Shown here: piece by piece, positions 1-5,672 of the stretch
Layout of the letters: every line of letters starts with the position of its first letter
Numbering within the stretch: the stretch's first letter is position 1
Assembly: GCA_001603685.1 (NCBI GenBank)
Contig: LUZO01000274.1
Span: 1 to 5,672 of the forward strand
Source of the DNA: Bacteroidales bacterium Bact_23
Lineage (GTDB): Bacteria > Bacteroidota > Bacteroidia > Bacteroidales > Lentimicrobiaceae
Reading direction: 5' to 3'
DNA length: 5,672 bases
Position numbers and translations under genes: made by a program
Notes under the pieces: generated by a model
What the model was told of the DNA's origin: nothing
The model's input: only the letters and a program-made list of their open reading frames with translations
Database searches by the model: none

Positions 1-203
1 GATTTCGATTTCCATCTGCAGGTTTGAGAAAAACTGATTTGCCTGATTACAATATCAACTCAAAATTCGTTATACAAAGATGATTTATTTCTTCCTGAAA
101 ACAAAAGAAAGAGTTGTATTTTAGCGCTTCAAAATGTGCATAGGCCTGTAAATGTGCGATGCACAGCGAATTCAATCACTTAATCACTGATACATATCTA
201 CTT
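1..203. other. AT-rich upstream leader, no gene assigned
   Basis: This stretch precedes the first gene. It is clearly richer in A and T than the coding regions. Frame 1 reads eight codons (DFDFHLQV) and then stops at 25-27, which could be the tail of an upstream gene. A minus-strand ATG at 15-13 could equally start a divergent gene leaving the window. Neither can be judged from so few codons. A sequence resembling the Bacteroidota -7 element (TATTTTAG, 117-124) lies about 80 bases before the chosen start, but no TTTG or TTG stands at the right distance upstream of it. I therefore expect the promoter of the first gene here but cannot place it. Confidence 0.5.
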
Positions 204-2585
204 ATGAACGAAATTGCATATGTAGGTGAGCACCTTGGCCCTTACTATCTTGGCAGATTGCTGACCTATCTGGCGCTTGTAGCCGGTATTTTTTCACTGT
301 TTTTCTATCTGCGTACCCTTGAGAAGGGCCGGGCTGAAGATCTCAGGAGCCGAAAACTTGGCAGAATCTTCTACCTGATTCAGACCTTTTCCATTGTGGG
401 AATCAGTGCTACGCTGTTTTATGCCATAGTGAACCACTATTTTGAGTATGCCTATGTATTCAGGCACTCTTCGGTGCTTATGCCGGGCAAATTCATTATC
501 TCCAGTTTCTGGGCAGGGCAGGAGGGGAGTTTTCTGCTATGGGCGCTGTTTATAGGGCTTTACGGCATTGGTGCCATGCTCACGGCGCGTAAGCTCGAAG
601 GCGGAGTTATGTCCATTGTCGTGCTTGCCCAGCTTATCCTGGTTACGATGATACTTGGCCTGAATCTGGCCGGGCAGGCCATCGGCAGCAACCCGTTTGT
701 GCTGCTCAGGGAGTTGCCCGACAATGCCGGCATGGATTTCTTTCAGAATCCGAATTATGTGAGATTTATCGCTGACGGCAACGGACTGAATCCGCTGCTG
801 GAGAATCCGTGGATGGTAATTCACCCGCCCATGCTGTTCATGGGGTATGCCACAGCCATTTTTCCATATGCCTTTGCTTTTGCATCGCTGGTGCAGGGCG
901 ACAAACGCTACTGGCTGAAGCCGGTACTCCCGTGGCTGCTGCTGAGCATCGGCCTGCTGGGCGTTGGCCTGATTCTGGGCGGCGCATGGGCGTATCAGTC
1001 GCTGACTTTCGGCGGTTTCTGGGCATGGGACCCGGTTGAAAATGCTTCGCTGATACCCTGGATGGTTCAGGTTGCCGCACTGCACTATATGCTGCTTTCA
1101 TACAAACGCGACAAATATTACTACGGAACCTATGTCTTTACCTTCCTCGGTTTCATTACGGTAATTTATGCCAGCTACCTGACCCGTTCGGGCGTGCTGG
1201 GAGAGACCTCGGTTCATGCCTTTGGCGATGACGGCAGGAGTCTGCAACTGGTTCTCTTTCTGGCCGTATTTATTTTGCTGCCGCTCTGGCAACTGATACG
1301 AAACCGGAAGAACATCCGTGCAAACGACCTGCCGGCCCTGTTTACCCGTGAATTTCTGATGATGTACGGCGCCATTGTAATGCTGCTTGCCGCTTTCCAG
1401 GTAATCAGCACAACCTCGGTGCCGGTCATTAACAAGATATTCGGAACAAACATGGCTCCCTCGTCCGATTCGGTTAGCTTTTACAATACCTGGCAACTTC
1501 CGTTTGCCATTATGATGACGCTGCTGCTGGCCATCGGCCAGTATTTGGGCTACGGCAAAAACGATTTTAAGAAGTTTATAAAAAACATCATCTACCCGCT
1601 GGCGCTGGCACTGGTATTCACGGTGTGGGGATTAATAGCCGATGGCCATATGACCATAGCACACGGAATATTCCTGTTCAGCATCACCTTCACCATTTTC
1701 ACTTCGCTGGGTTTCCTGTTCAGATTTGCTTCGCGTTTCGGCAATACTGCCGCCGGCATCACCCATGTGGGATTTGGCATCTTTCTGCTTGGTGTGCTGA
1801 TCACCTTCTCGAATACCGAAACCATTTCGAAAGAAACCGTGAAGGGTATGCCCGAAAGCGGCGGAAATGCCATGCTGTTTAAAGGTCAGCCGAAAGAGCT
1901 GGGTGAGTATAAGGTTAACTATGTCGGCAGCCGCGATGAACGCGATGAAACCTTCCATCAGGTTGACTTCCTGCAGGAGGGTGCTGACGGACAACTGTAC
2001 CATAAATTTTCGCTCTACCCATCCATCAAGTACAACTCCATGATGGGCAATGTGCACAATCCGGATACCCGCAATATGCTGAGGGGCGATATTTACATGT
2101 ACATCACCTTTGCCGAGGATCCCTCGAAACGGCTGCCCGGCGGATATACCTACACCGGCGGGGTTAACTATACCCTGGGCGATACACTGATGGCCAATGA
2201 AACTCCGGTTATCTTCGATTCGCTGTATGTAAGCAGTATGAGCGAGAATGCCGATCACATTTCGATTGTGGCGGTACTGAAAGCAGAGGACAGCCTTGGC
2301 GTGGCCCAAAGCTATCCGCTTGCATACACCGTTAGCGGCAATATGGCTGAGAGCGGGGTGGTTGAAATTCCAGGTTCGGGCGTTCGCCTCCGCTTCGACA
2401 AGGTTACCGAGATAGCCAAAACCATAAATATTGGAGTATTTGAGAAAAAGCCGGAATTTTTGGTGGTGAAAATCCTGTATTTCCCCTGGATTATTGTTCT
2501 GTGGACAGGCGCCATCATCATGTTTGCCGGTATTGCCGTGGGCGTCTGGCGAAGATTTGGCAAGGCGCGCAAGGTTGTGGGATAG
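204..2585 (+). CDS. ccmF: CcmF/CcsA-family cytochrome c haem lyase
   Basis: This is a 793-residue polytopic inner-membrane protein that would transfer haem to the CXXCH sites of exported apocytochromes c. CcmF hallmarks appear in order: FWAGQEGS near residue 103; HPP with periplasmic His207 (P-His1); the WWD haem-handling motif GGFWAWDPVEN around W273-D276; His294 in the next helix (TM-His1); RSGVL...VHAF with His338 (P-His2); and ITHVGFG with His521 (TM-His2). A soluble, probably periplasmic stretch of about 200 residues follows (roughly 540-745), then a last membrane helix and a basic tail. The presence of TM-His2 and the C-terminal domain favours CcmF over short system II CcsA, although Bacteroidota homologues are often labelled CcsA. 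It is longer than E. coli CcmF (about 650 residues). An in-frame ATG at 159 would add 15 polar residues. I chose 204 because the family typically begins close to the IxYxGEHL sequence. No other ccm gene is visible in the window. Confidence 0.93.
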   Translation: MNEIAYVGEHLGPYYLGRLLTYLALVAGIFSLFFYLRTLEKGRAEDLRSRKLGRIFYLIQTFSIVGISATLFYAIVNHYFEYAYVFRHSSVLMPGKFIISSFWAGQEGSFLLWALFIGLYGIGAMLTARKLEGGVMSIVVLAQLILVTMILGLNLAGQAIGSNPFVLLRELPDNAGMDFFQNPNYVRFIADGNGLNPLLENPWMVIHPPMLFMGYATAIFPYAFAFASLVQGDKRYWLKPVLPWLLLSIGLLGVGLILGGAWAYQSLTFGGFWAWDPVENASLIPWMVQVAALHYMLLSYKRDKYYYGTYVFTFLGFITVIYASYLTRSGVLGETSVHAFGDDGRSLQLVLFLAVFILLPLWQLIRNRKNIRANDLPALFTREFLMMYGAIVMLLAAFQVISTTSVPVINKIFGTNMAPSSDSVSFYNTWQLPFAIMMTLLLAIGQYLGYGKNDFKKFIKNIIYPLALALVFTVWGLIADGHMTIAHGIFLFSITFTIFTSLGFLFRFASRFGNTAAGITHVGFGIFLLGVLITFSNTETISKETVKGMPESGGNAMLFKGQPKELGEYKVNYVGSRDERDETFHQVDFLQEGADGQLYHKFSLYPSIKYNSMMGNVHNPDTRNMLRGDIYMYITFAEDPSKRLPGGYTYTGGVNYTLGDTLMANETPVIFDSLYVSSMSENADHISIVAVLKAEDSLGVAQSYPLAYTVSGNMAESGVVEIPGSGVRLRFDKVTEIAKTINIGVFEKKPEFLVVKILYFPWIIVLWTGAIIMFAGIAVGVWRRFGKARKVVG

Positions 2586-2612
2586 AAAATCGGGGGCAGT
2601 CGCCGGATTTTG

Positions 2613-2620
2613 TATCTTTA
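2613..2620 (+). promoter_or_regulatory. possible Bacteroidota-type -7 promoter element
   Basis: TATCTTTA matches the Bacteroidota sigma-ABfr -7 consensus TAnnTTTG at five of its six fixed positions and is preceded by TTTTG. It ends 7 bases before the ATG at 2628, a close spacing that I recall as common in this phylum. The sequence about 19 bases upstream (around 2590) does not give a convincing TTTG -33 element, so the call rests on one half of the promoter. If real, the genes from 2628 on can be transcribed independently of the haem lyase gene. Confidence 0.35.
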
Positions 2621-2627
2621 CGCCCTT

Positions 2628-3431
2628 ATGGCTATCACTGAAATCAGAACCATTTCGTTTGCAGGCGCGGGCAATGTGGCAACGCATCTTGCACCTGCCC
2701 TGGCAAATGCAGGATATGGCATACGGCACATCGTAAGCCGTACGGCCGGGCGTGCCGAAAAGCTGGCGCAGCTTACCGGAGGCATTCCCTCCGCTGATCC
2801 CTCGGTAATTGACGACTCCGCTGATCTGCTGCTGCTGGCCATCTCCGATCATGCCATTCCCGGATTTGTTGCCGGGCTGAAAGCGCTCGGCCGGTTCCAC
2901 GGAATTGTGGCTCATACTTCGGGCTCACAGCCGCTTTCGGCCATTTCGCAGCATTTCGGGCGGGCTGGCATATTTTATCCCTTGCAGACCTTCAGCAAAA
3001 TCAGCAACCCCGATATCCGCAGGGTACCTTTCTGCATTGAGGGCGACAGCGATGAAACCACTACGCTGCTGAGTGCGGTTGCCGCCAGGGTTTCGGACGA
3101 TGTAAGGCTGATCAGCAGTGAGCAGCGGGCCATACTGCATCTGTCGGCGGTGTTTGCCTGCAACTTCACAAACCACATGTATGCCATCGCATCAAGGCTG
3201 ATTGAAAAATCGGGGGTTGCGCCTGATATTTTGCTTCCGCTGATTGATGAAACGGCAAAGCGGCTGCAGGGGCAGGATCCGGCACTGCTGCAAACCGGAC
3301 CGGCCGTGAGAGGCGATGTTTCGACCATTGAAAAACACCTCCGTATGCTGGAGGGTGAGGCGGAACTTCAGCAGATCTATACGATGCTGAGTGAGAATAT
3401 CCGCAGGTATAACGATGAATTAAAGCGTTGA
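2628..3431 (+). CDS. Rossmann-fold DUF2520 protein (ProC/6PGDH-like)
   Basis: This is a 267-residue soluble protein, probably an NAD(P)-dependent dehydrogenase-like enzyme of unknown substrate. The N-terminal half is a Rossmann domain: a beta strand leads into the dinucleotide-binding turn GAGNVA (residues 13-18), a second strand ends in SR (37-38), and HTSGS lies at 96-100. YPLQTFSK (117-124) joins it to the all-helical DUF2520 domain. That domain shows the family signatures LHLSAVFACNFTNH (170-183), LLPLIDET (202-209) and QTGPAVRGD (222-230). The two-domain plan resembles pyrroline-5-carboxylate reductase and 6-phosphogluconate dehydrogenase. Such proteins are sometimes labelled F420-dependent NADP oxidoreductase, which nothing here supports. 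A TTG at 2610 could extend the protein by six residues, but ATG 2628 directly precedes the Rossmann strand and is preferred. It lies 7 bases before the phosphatase gene, so the two are probably co-transcribed. Confidence 0.88.
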   Translation: MAITEIRTISFAGAGNVATHLAPALANAGYGIRHIVSRTAGRAEKLAQLTGGIPSADPSVIDDSADLLLLAISDHAIPGFVAGLKALGRFHGIVAHTSGSQPLSAISQHFGRAGIFYPLQTFSKISNPDIRRVPFCIEGDSDETTTLLSAVAARVSDDVRLISSEQRAILHLSAVFACNFTNHMYAIASRLIEKSGVAPDILLPLIDETAKRLQGQDPALLQTGPAVRGDVSTIEKHLRMLEGEAELQQIYTMLSENIRRYNDELKR

Positions 3432-3438
3432 ACGGATT

Positions 3439-3960
3439 ATGAACAATTACAAGGAAGACCTTACAAGAATTACCACCTTTATTTTCGATTACGACGGGGT
3501 GCTGACCAACGGCGTGGTGCTCGTTACCGATACGGGTGACCAGTTGCGCACCGGGAATGTAAAGGACGGCTATGCGCTGCAACTGGCGGTGAAAAGCGGC
3601 TACCGCGTTGCCGTTATTTCGGGCGGATATTCCGAATCGATGCGCCATCGTTGCAATGCACTGAAATTGCATGATGTTTTTCTCGGCGTTGATAATAAGA
3701 TAAAAGTGTTTGAAGATTACATCGGGAAACACGGCATTAAACCCGAAGAGGTGCTTTATATGGGCGACGATATTCCGGACTATCAGGTGATGCAGAGGGT
3801 TGGAATGCCTGTTTGTCCCGAAGATGCCGCCGAAGAAATCAGATCGGTCAGCCGCTATATTTCGCATTCAAAAGGGGGTGAAGGCTGTGTGCGCGATGTT
3901 ATTGAACAGGTGATGAAGGTGCAGGGCAAGTGGATGAACGGAAATGCATTTCACTGGTAG
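3439..3960 (+). CDS. kdsC: KdsC-like HAD phosphatase (Kdo-8-phosphate phosphatase)
   Basis: This 173-residue protein is a cap-less HAD-superfamily phosphatase. KdsC hydrolyses 3-deoxy-D-manno-octulosonate 8-phosphate to Kdo and phosphate in the cytoplasm, on the way to LPS inner core. All HAD motifs are present: DYDGVLT with nucleophile Asp17 and acid/base Asp19; ISGG with Ser61 (motif II); Lys87 in DNK (motif III); and GDDIPD with Asp110, Asp111 and Asp114 for Mg2+ (motif IV). The C-terminal tail GGEGCVRDVIEQVMKVQGKW resembles the KdsC tail (GGxGAVRE...QGK) that reaches into the neighbouring subunit's active site in the tetramer. Length is normal for KdsC. No kdsA, kdsB or kdsD is adjacent, so the substrate is inferred from family only. 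Related enzymes act on other nonulosonic or sugar phosphates. The start ATG follows the preceding stop by 7 bases, which indicates co-transcription. Confidence 0.88.
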   Translation: MNNYKEDLTRITTFIFDYDGVLTNGVVLVTDTGDQLRTGNVKDGYALQLAVKSGYRVAVISGGYSESMRHRCNALKLHDVFLGVDNKIKVFEDYIGKHGIKPEEVLYMGDDIPDYQVMQRVGMPVCPEDAAEEIRSVSRYISHSKGGEGCVRDVIEQVMKVQGKWMNGNAFHW

Positions 3961-3973
3961 AAGATCGCATTGG

Positions 3974-4942
3974 ATGAGAGCGCTTTTTGATCAGAAAATA
4001 TGGCCGTTTCTTAAACTTGTCCGCTGGCCCAATCTGCTGGTGATTATCCTTACCCAAACCTTGCTGCGGCATACCATCTACAGCCGGATTTACGGGCATT
4101 CGGGACTGGAGCCTGCCATGAGCAGCGGCCTGTTTGTGGCGCTGGTCTGCATTACCGTGCTGATTGCCGCCGCCGGATATATCATAAACGATTATTTCGA
4201 TCAGAAAGCCGACCTCGTGAACCATCCCGGAAGGGTGGTGCTGGGAAGTGAAATCCAAAAGGAAGTGGCGATCAGATATTACTATATTTTTAATGCCATT
4301 GCCCTTGCGGCAGGCGTTGTTCTGTCGTGGATGGCCGGTGCCATCAAGCTTTCGCTGATTTTTTTCATGATTGCCGGTATGTTGTGGCTCTATTCGGCGC
4401 ATTACAAAAAGACCGTTTTATGGGGAAATCTGGCGGTGGCGTTTATGTCGGCCATGGTGGTAATGGTGGTCTGGATTTTTGAATTCTATATGCTGAAAAG
4501 GCAGCCCGGACAGTTTCATGCACTATATCTTAGCGGTCAGCAAGCCATCAACCACTATGTGAGCGCCTATGCTGTTTTCGCTTTTCTGGTTTCGCTGGTG
4601 CGCGAAATTGTGAAGGACATGGAAGATGTTGATGGCGACCGGGAGGCGGGATACCGTACCCTGCCGCTGGCACATGGCCTGTACACTGCAAAGGTGATCG
4701 CCTTTATTCCAGGCCTGGCGATGGTGGCACTGGCTTTTCCGGCTATCCTGTATTTTATATCATTGAGTTTTCCGGTGATGGCGCTCTATTTTGCCGTGCT
4801 GGTACTGTTCCCGCTCCTGTTTATTCTGTACCGGATTATCCTTTCGGAGGAGAAGCAGCAGTTTCACCGGATCAGCACCTGGCTGAAACTGCTGATGCTG
4901 GCAGGGATTGCGGGAATGGTTCCGCTGGCGGCAACCATCTGA
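3974..4942 (+). CDS. UbiA-family prenyltransferase, DGGGP-synthase-like
   Basis: This 322-residue integral membrane protein of the UbiA superfamily has about eight or nine hydrophobic helices. Both aspartate-rich motifs that bind prenyl diphosphate through Mg2+ are present: NDYFDQKAD at 72-80 (Asp73, Asp76, Asp80) and KDMEDVDGD at 214-222 (Asp215, Asp218, Asp222). The flanks, RWPN near residue 17, NHPGR after motif one and REIVKDMEDVDGD...RTLP at motif two, resemble archaeal digeranylgeranylglyceryl-phosphate synthase more than MenA or UbiA. Bacteroidota homologues are usually named geranylgeranylglycerol-phosphate geranylgeranyltransferase (EC 2.5.1.42). The true acceptor in this organism is unknown, and quinone or haem prenylation remains possible. 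An in-frame ATG at 3944 would add ten polar residues and overlap the phosphatase gene by 17 bases. ATG 3974, 13 bases after that gene's stop, better fits where the family begins. Confidence 0.87.
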   Translation: MRALFDQKIWPFLKLVRWPNLLVIILTQTLLRHTIYSRIYGHSGLEPAMSSGLFVALVCITVLIAAAGYIINDYFDQKADLVNHPGRVVLGSEIQKEVAIRYYYIFNAIALAAGVVLSWMAGAIKLSLIFFMIAGMLWLYSAHYKKTVLWGNLAVAFMSAMVVMVVWIFEFYMLKRQPGQFHALYLSGQQAINHYVSAYAVFAFLVSLVREIVKDMEDVDGDREAGYRTLPLAHGLYTAKVIAFIPGLAMVALAFPAILYFISLSFPVMALYFAVLVLFPLLFILYRIILSEEKQQFHRISTWLKLLMLAGIAGMVPLAATI

Positions 4943-5000
4943 GCCGCCTGTATGCCGTTTCCGGCGGAAGCCCCGGGAACAAAAAATCTAAATTCTAATC

Positions 5001-5594
5001 ATGATCAACCTGAATAATAACGGCCATCATTTTATCCTGGCATCCAAATCGCCCCGGAGGCAGTTTCTGCTGGCTGAAACCGGACTGAAATTTGAGGTGA
5101 AAACCATTGAAACGGATGAAACCTATCCTGCTCATCTGAAATGCGAAGAGATTGCGGTTTACATCAGCCGTAACAAGGCTTTGGCTTTCGATATGGAGAA
5201 ACTGCCTGCCGGTACCGTACTGATTTCCGCCGATACCGTTGTGTGGCTCGGGGATGAAAGTCTGGCCAAACCCGGCGATGAAGCCGAAGCGGCAGCCATG
5301 CTTCAGAAACTTTCAGGCAAAGGCCATACGGTGGTCACCGGAATGTGCCTGCGAAGCCGCGAAAGGCTGCACTGCTTTTACGAGAAAACGGAAGTGTTTT
5401 TCCGGGAACTGGAACCGGCTGAGATTGAATATTATATTAAGAATTACAAACCGTTCGACAAGGCGGGGGCATACGGCATCCAGGAGTGGATTGGTTATGT
5501 GGGCGTGGAAAGAATTGAAGGCTGCTACTACAATGTCATGGGGTTGCCGGTTCAGAAATTGTTTACTGAGCTTAGGGAATTTACCGGAAACTGA
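5001..5594 (+). CDS. maf: Maf-family nucleoside triphosphate pyrophosphatase (YhdE type)
   Basis: This 197-residue cytoplasmic Maf/HAM1-fold enzyme would hydrolyse nucleoside triphosphates to the monophosphate and pyrophosphate. Signatures are the phosphate-binding SKSPRR loop (15-20), ISADTVV with the catalytic Asp77, KP at 89-90, GHTVVTG (107-113), DKAGAYGIQ (152-160) and NVMGLP (177-182). SPRR, DTVV and the KAGAYGIQ glutamine are the YhdE-subfamily pattern, whose characterised members prefer dTTP, UTP and modified pyrimidine nucleotides. The YceF type has different residues at these sites. Length is typical. Maf was first named for inhibiting septum formation when overproduced in Bacillus subtilis. 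It is 58 bases downstream of the prenyltransferase gene and may belong to the same transcription unit or have its own promoter in the A-rich stretch before the ATG. No clear Shine-Dalgarno sequence is seen. Confidence 0.93.
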   Translation: MINLNNNGHHFILASKSPRRQFLLAETGLKFEVKTIETDETYPAHLKCEEIAVYISRNKALAFDMEKLPAGTVLISADTVVWLGDESLAKPGDEAEAAAMLQKLSGKGHTVVTGMCLRSRERLHCFYEKTEVFFRELEPAEIEYYIKNYKPFDKAGAYGIQEWIGYVGVERIEGCYYNVMGLPVQKLFTELREFTGN

Positions 5595-5626
5595 GATTTA
5601 TGGTGAAAGATTAATATCATATATCT

Positions 5627-5645
5627 AAAACATTAAATATGTTTT
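5627..5645. repeat. AT-rich inverted repeat downstream of maf
   Basis: AAAACAT (5627-5633) and ATGTTTT (5639-5645) are perfect reverse complements around a 5-base loop, TAAAT. The hairpin begins 32 bases after the maf stop codon and is followed by a T-rich but interrupted stretch (TGTTTATTTTGG). It could be a weak transcription terminator for the maf end of the cluster or a protein-binding palindrome for a gene beyond the window. With one G-C pair in seven the stem is weak, and in AT-rich DNA such a repeat can occur by chance. Confidence 0.4.
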
Positions 5646-5672
5646 GGTGTTTATTTTGGAAATAGTTAATGG

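Noticed and set aside
1..27. Possible end of an upstream gene (DFDFHLQV, then stop)
   Set aside because: Eight codons are too few to recognise, and a minus-strand ATG at 15-13 gives an equally plausible divergent reading.
117..124. TATTTTAG as a promoter -7 element for the haem lyase gene
   Set aside because: It matches TAnnTTTG imperfectly and no TTTG or TTG lies about 19-21 bases upstream. AT-rich sequence gives such matches by chance.
1632..2915. Long open frame of 427 codons on the minus strand
   Set aside because: It lies opposite the haem lyase and DUF2520 genes, which have clear family motifs. Its translation has no recognisable domain and crosses the boundary of two real genes. It is a by-product of codon use on the + strand.
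3166..3867. Open frame of 233 codons on the minus strand
   Set aside because: It is antisense to the DUF2520 and KdsC-like genes, has no recognisable motifs, and the + strand motifs explain the region fully.
4943..4970. GC-rich hairpin after the prenyltransferase gene (GCCG-TTTC-CGGC, 4954-4965, or CCGCC/GGCGG at 4944-4948 and 4963-4967)
   Set aside because: The stems are only 4-5 bp and no T-tract follows, so a terminator is not supported. It may slightly attenuate or stabilise the message, but nothing shows it.
5239..5628. Second + strand frame overlapping maf and running past its stop
   Set aside because: It is out of frame with the motif-bearing maf gene, and its translation is rich in Arg, Cys and Trp with no family resemblance.

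Overview
The window is a plain chromosomal stretch with five genes, all on the + strand and tightly packed. GC content is roughly 50%, and there are no RNA genes, CRISPR arrays or mobile elements that I can see. Gene content and protein style point to the phylum Bacteroidota, possibly Bacteroidales or a relative. The pointers are a long CcmF/CcsA-type protein of about 800 residues, a DUF2520 Rossmann protein, a KdsC-like phosphatase, a UbiA prenyltransferase of the digeranylgeranylglyceryl-phosphate-synthase type, and a Maf protein, in an order I recall from many Bacteroidota genomes. Shine-Dalgarno sites are weak or absent, and one upstream region carries a sequence close to the Bacteroidota -7 promoter element (TAnnTTTG). 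Taxonomy below phylum is a guess.

Layout: 1-203 is an AT-rich leader with no gene I can defend. 204-2585 encodes a polytopic cytochrome c haem lyase of the CcmF/CcsA family, with all four family histidines and the WWD motif. After a 42-base gap holding a possible promoter come three closely spaced genes: a Rossmann/DUF2520 protein (2628-3431), a KdsC-like HAD phosphatase (3439-3960, 7-base gap) and a UbiA-family prenyltransferase (3974-4942, 13-base gap, or overlapping if an earlier ATG is used). Maf follows (5001-5594) after 58 bases. 5595-5672 is AT-rich and carries a 7-bp inverted repeat.

How the genes fit together: the first gene serves respiration by attaching haem to exported apocytochromes c. 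The next three look like one transcription unit, possibly with Maf, but do not form an obvious single pathway. The phosphatase suggests Kdo/LPS sugar synthesis, the prenyltransferase suggests lipid or quinone prenylation, Maf removes certain nucleoside triphosphates, and the DUF2520 protein has no known substrate. No strikingly new system is visible. The most interesting points are the archaeal-style prenyltransferase in a bacterium and the conserved but unexplained company it keeps with the DUF2520 protein.
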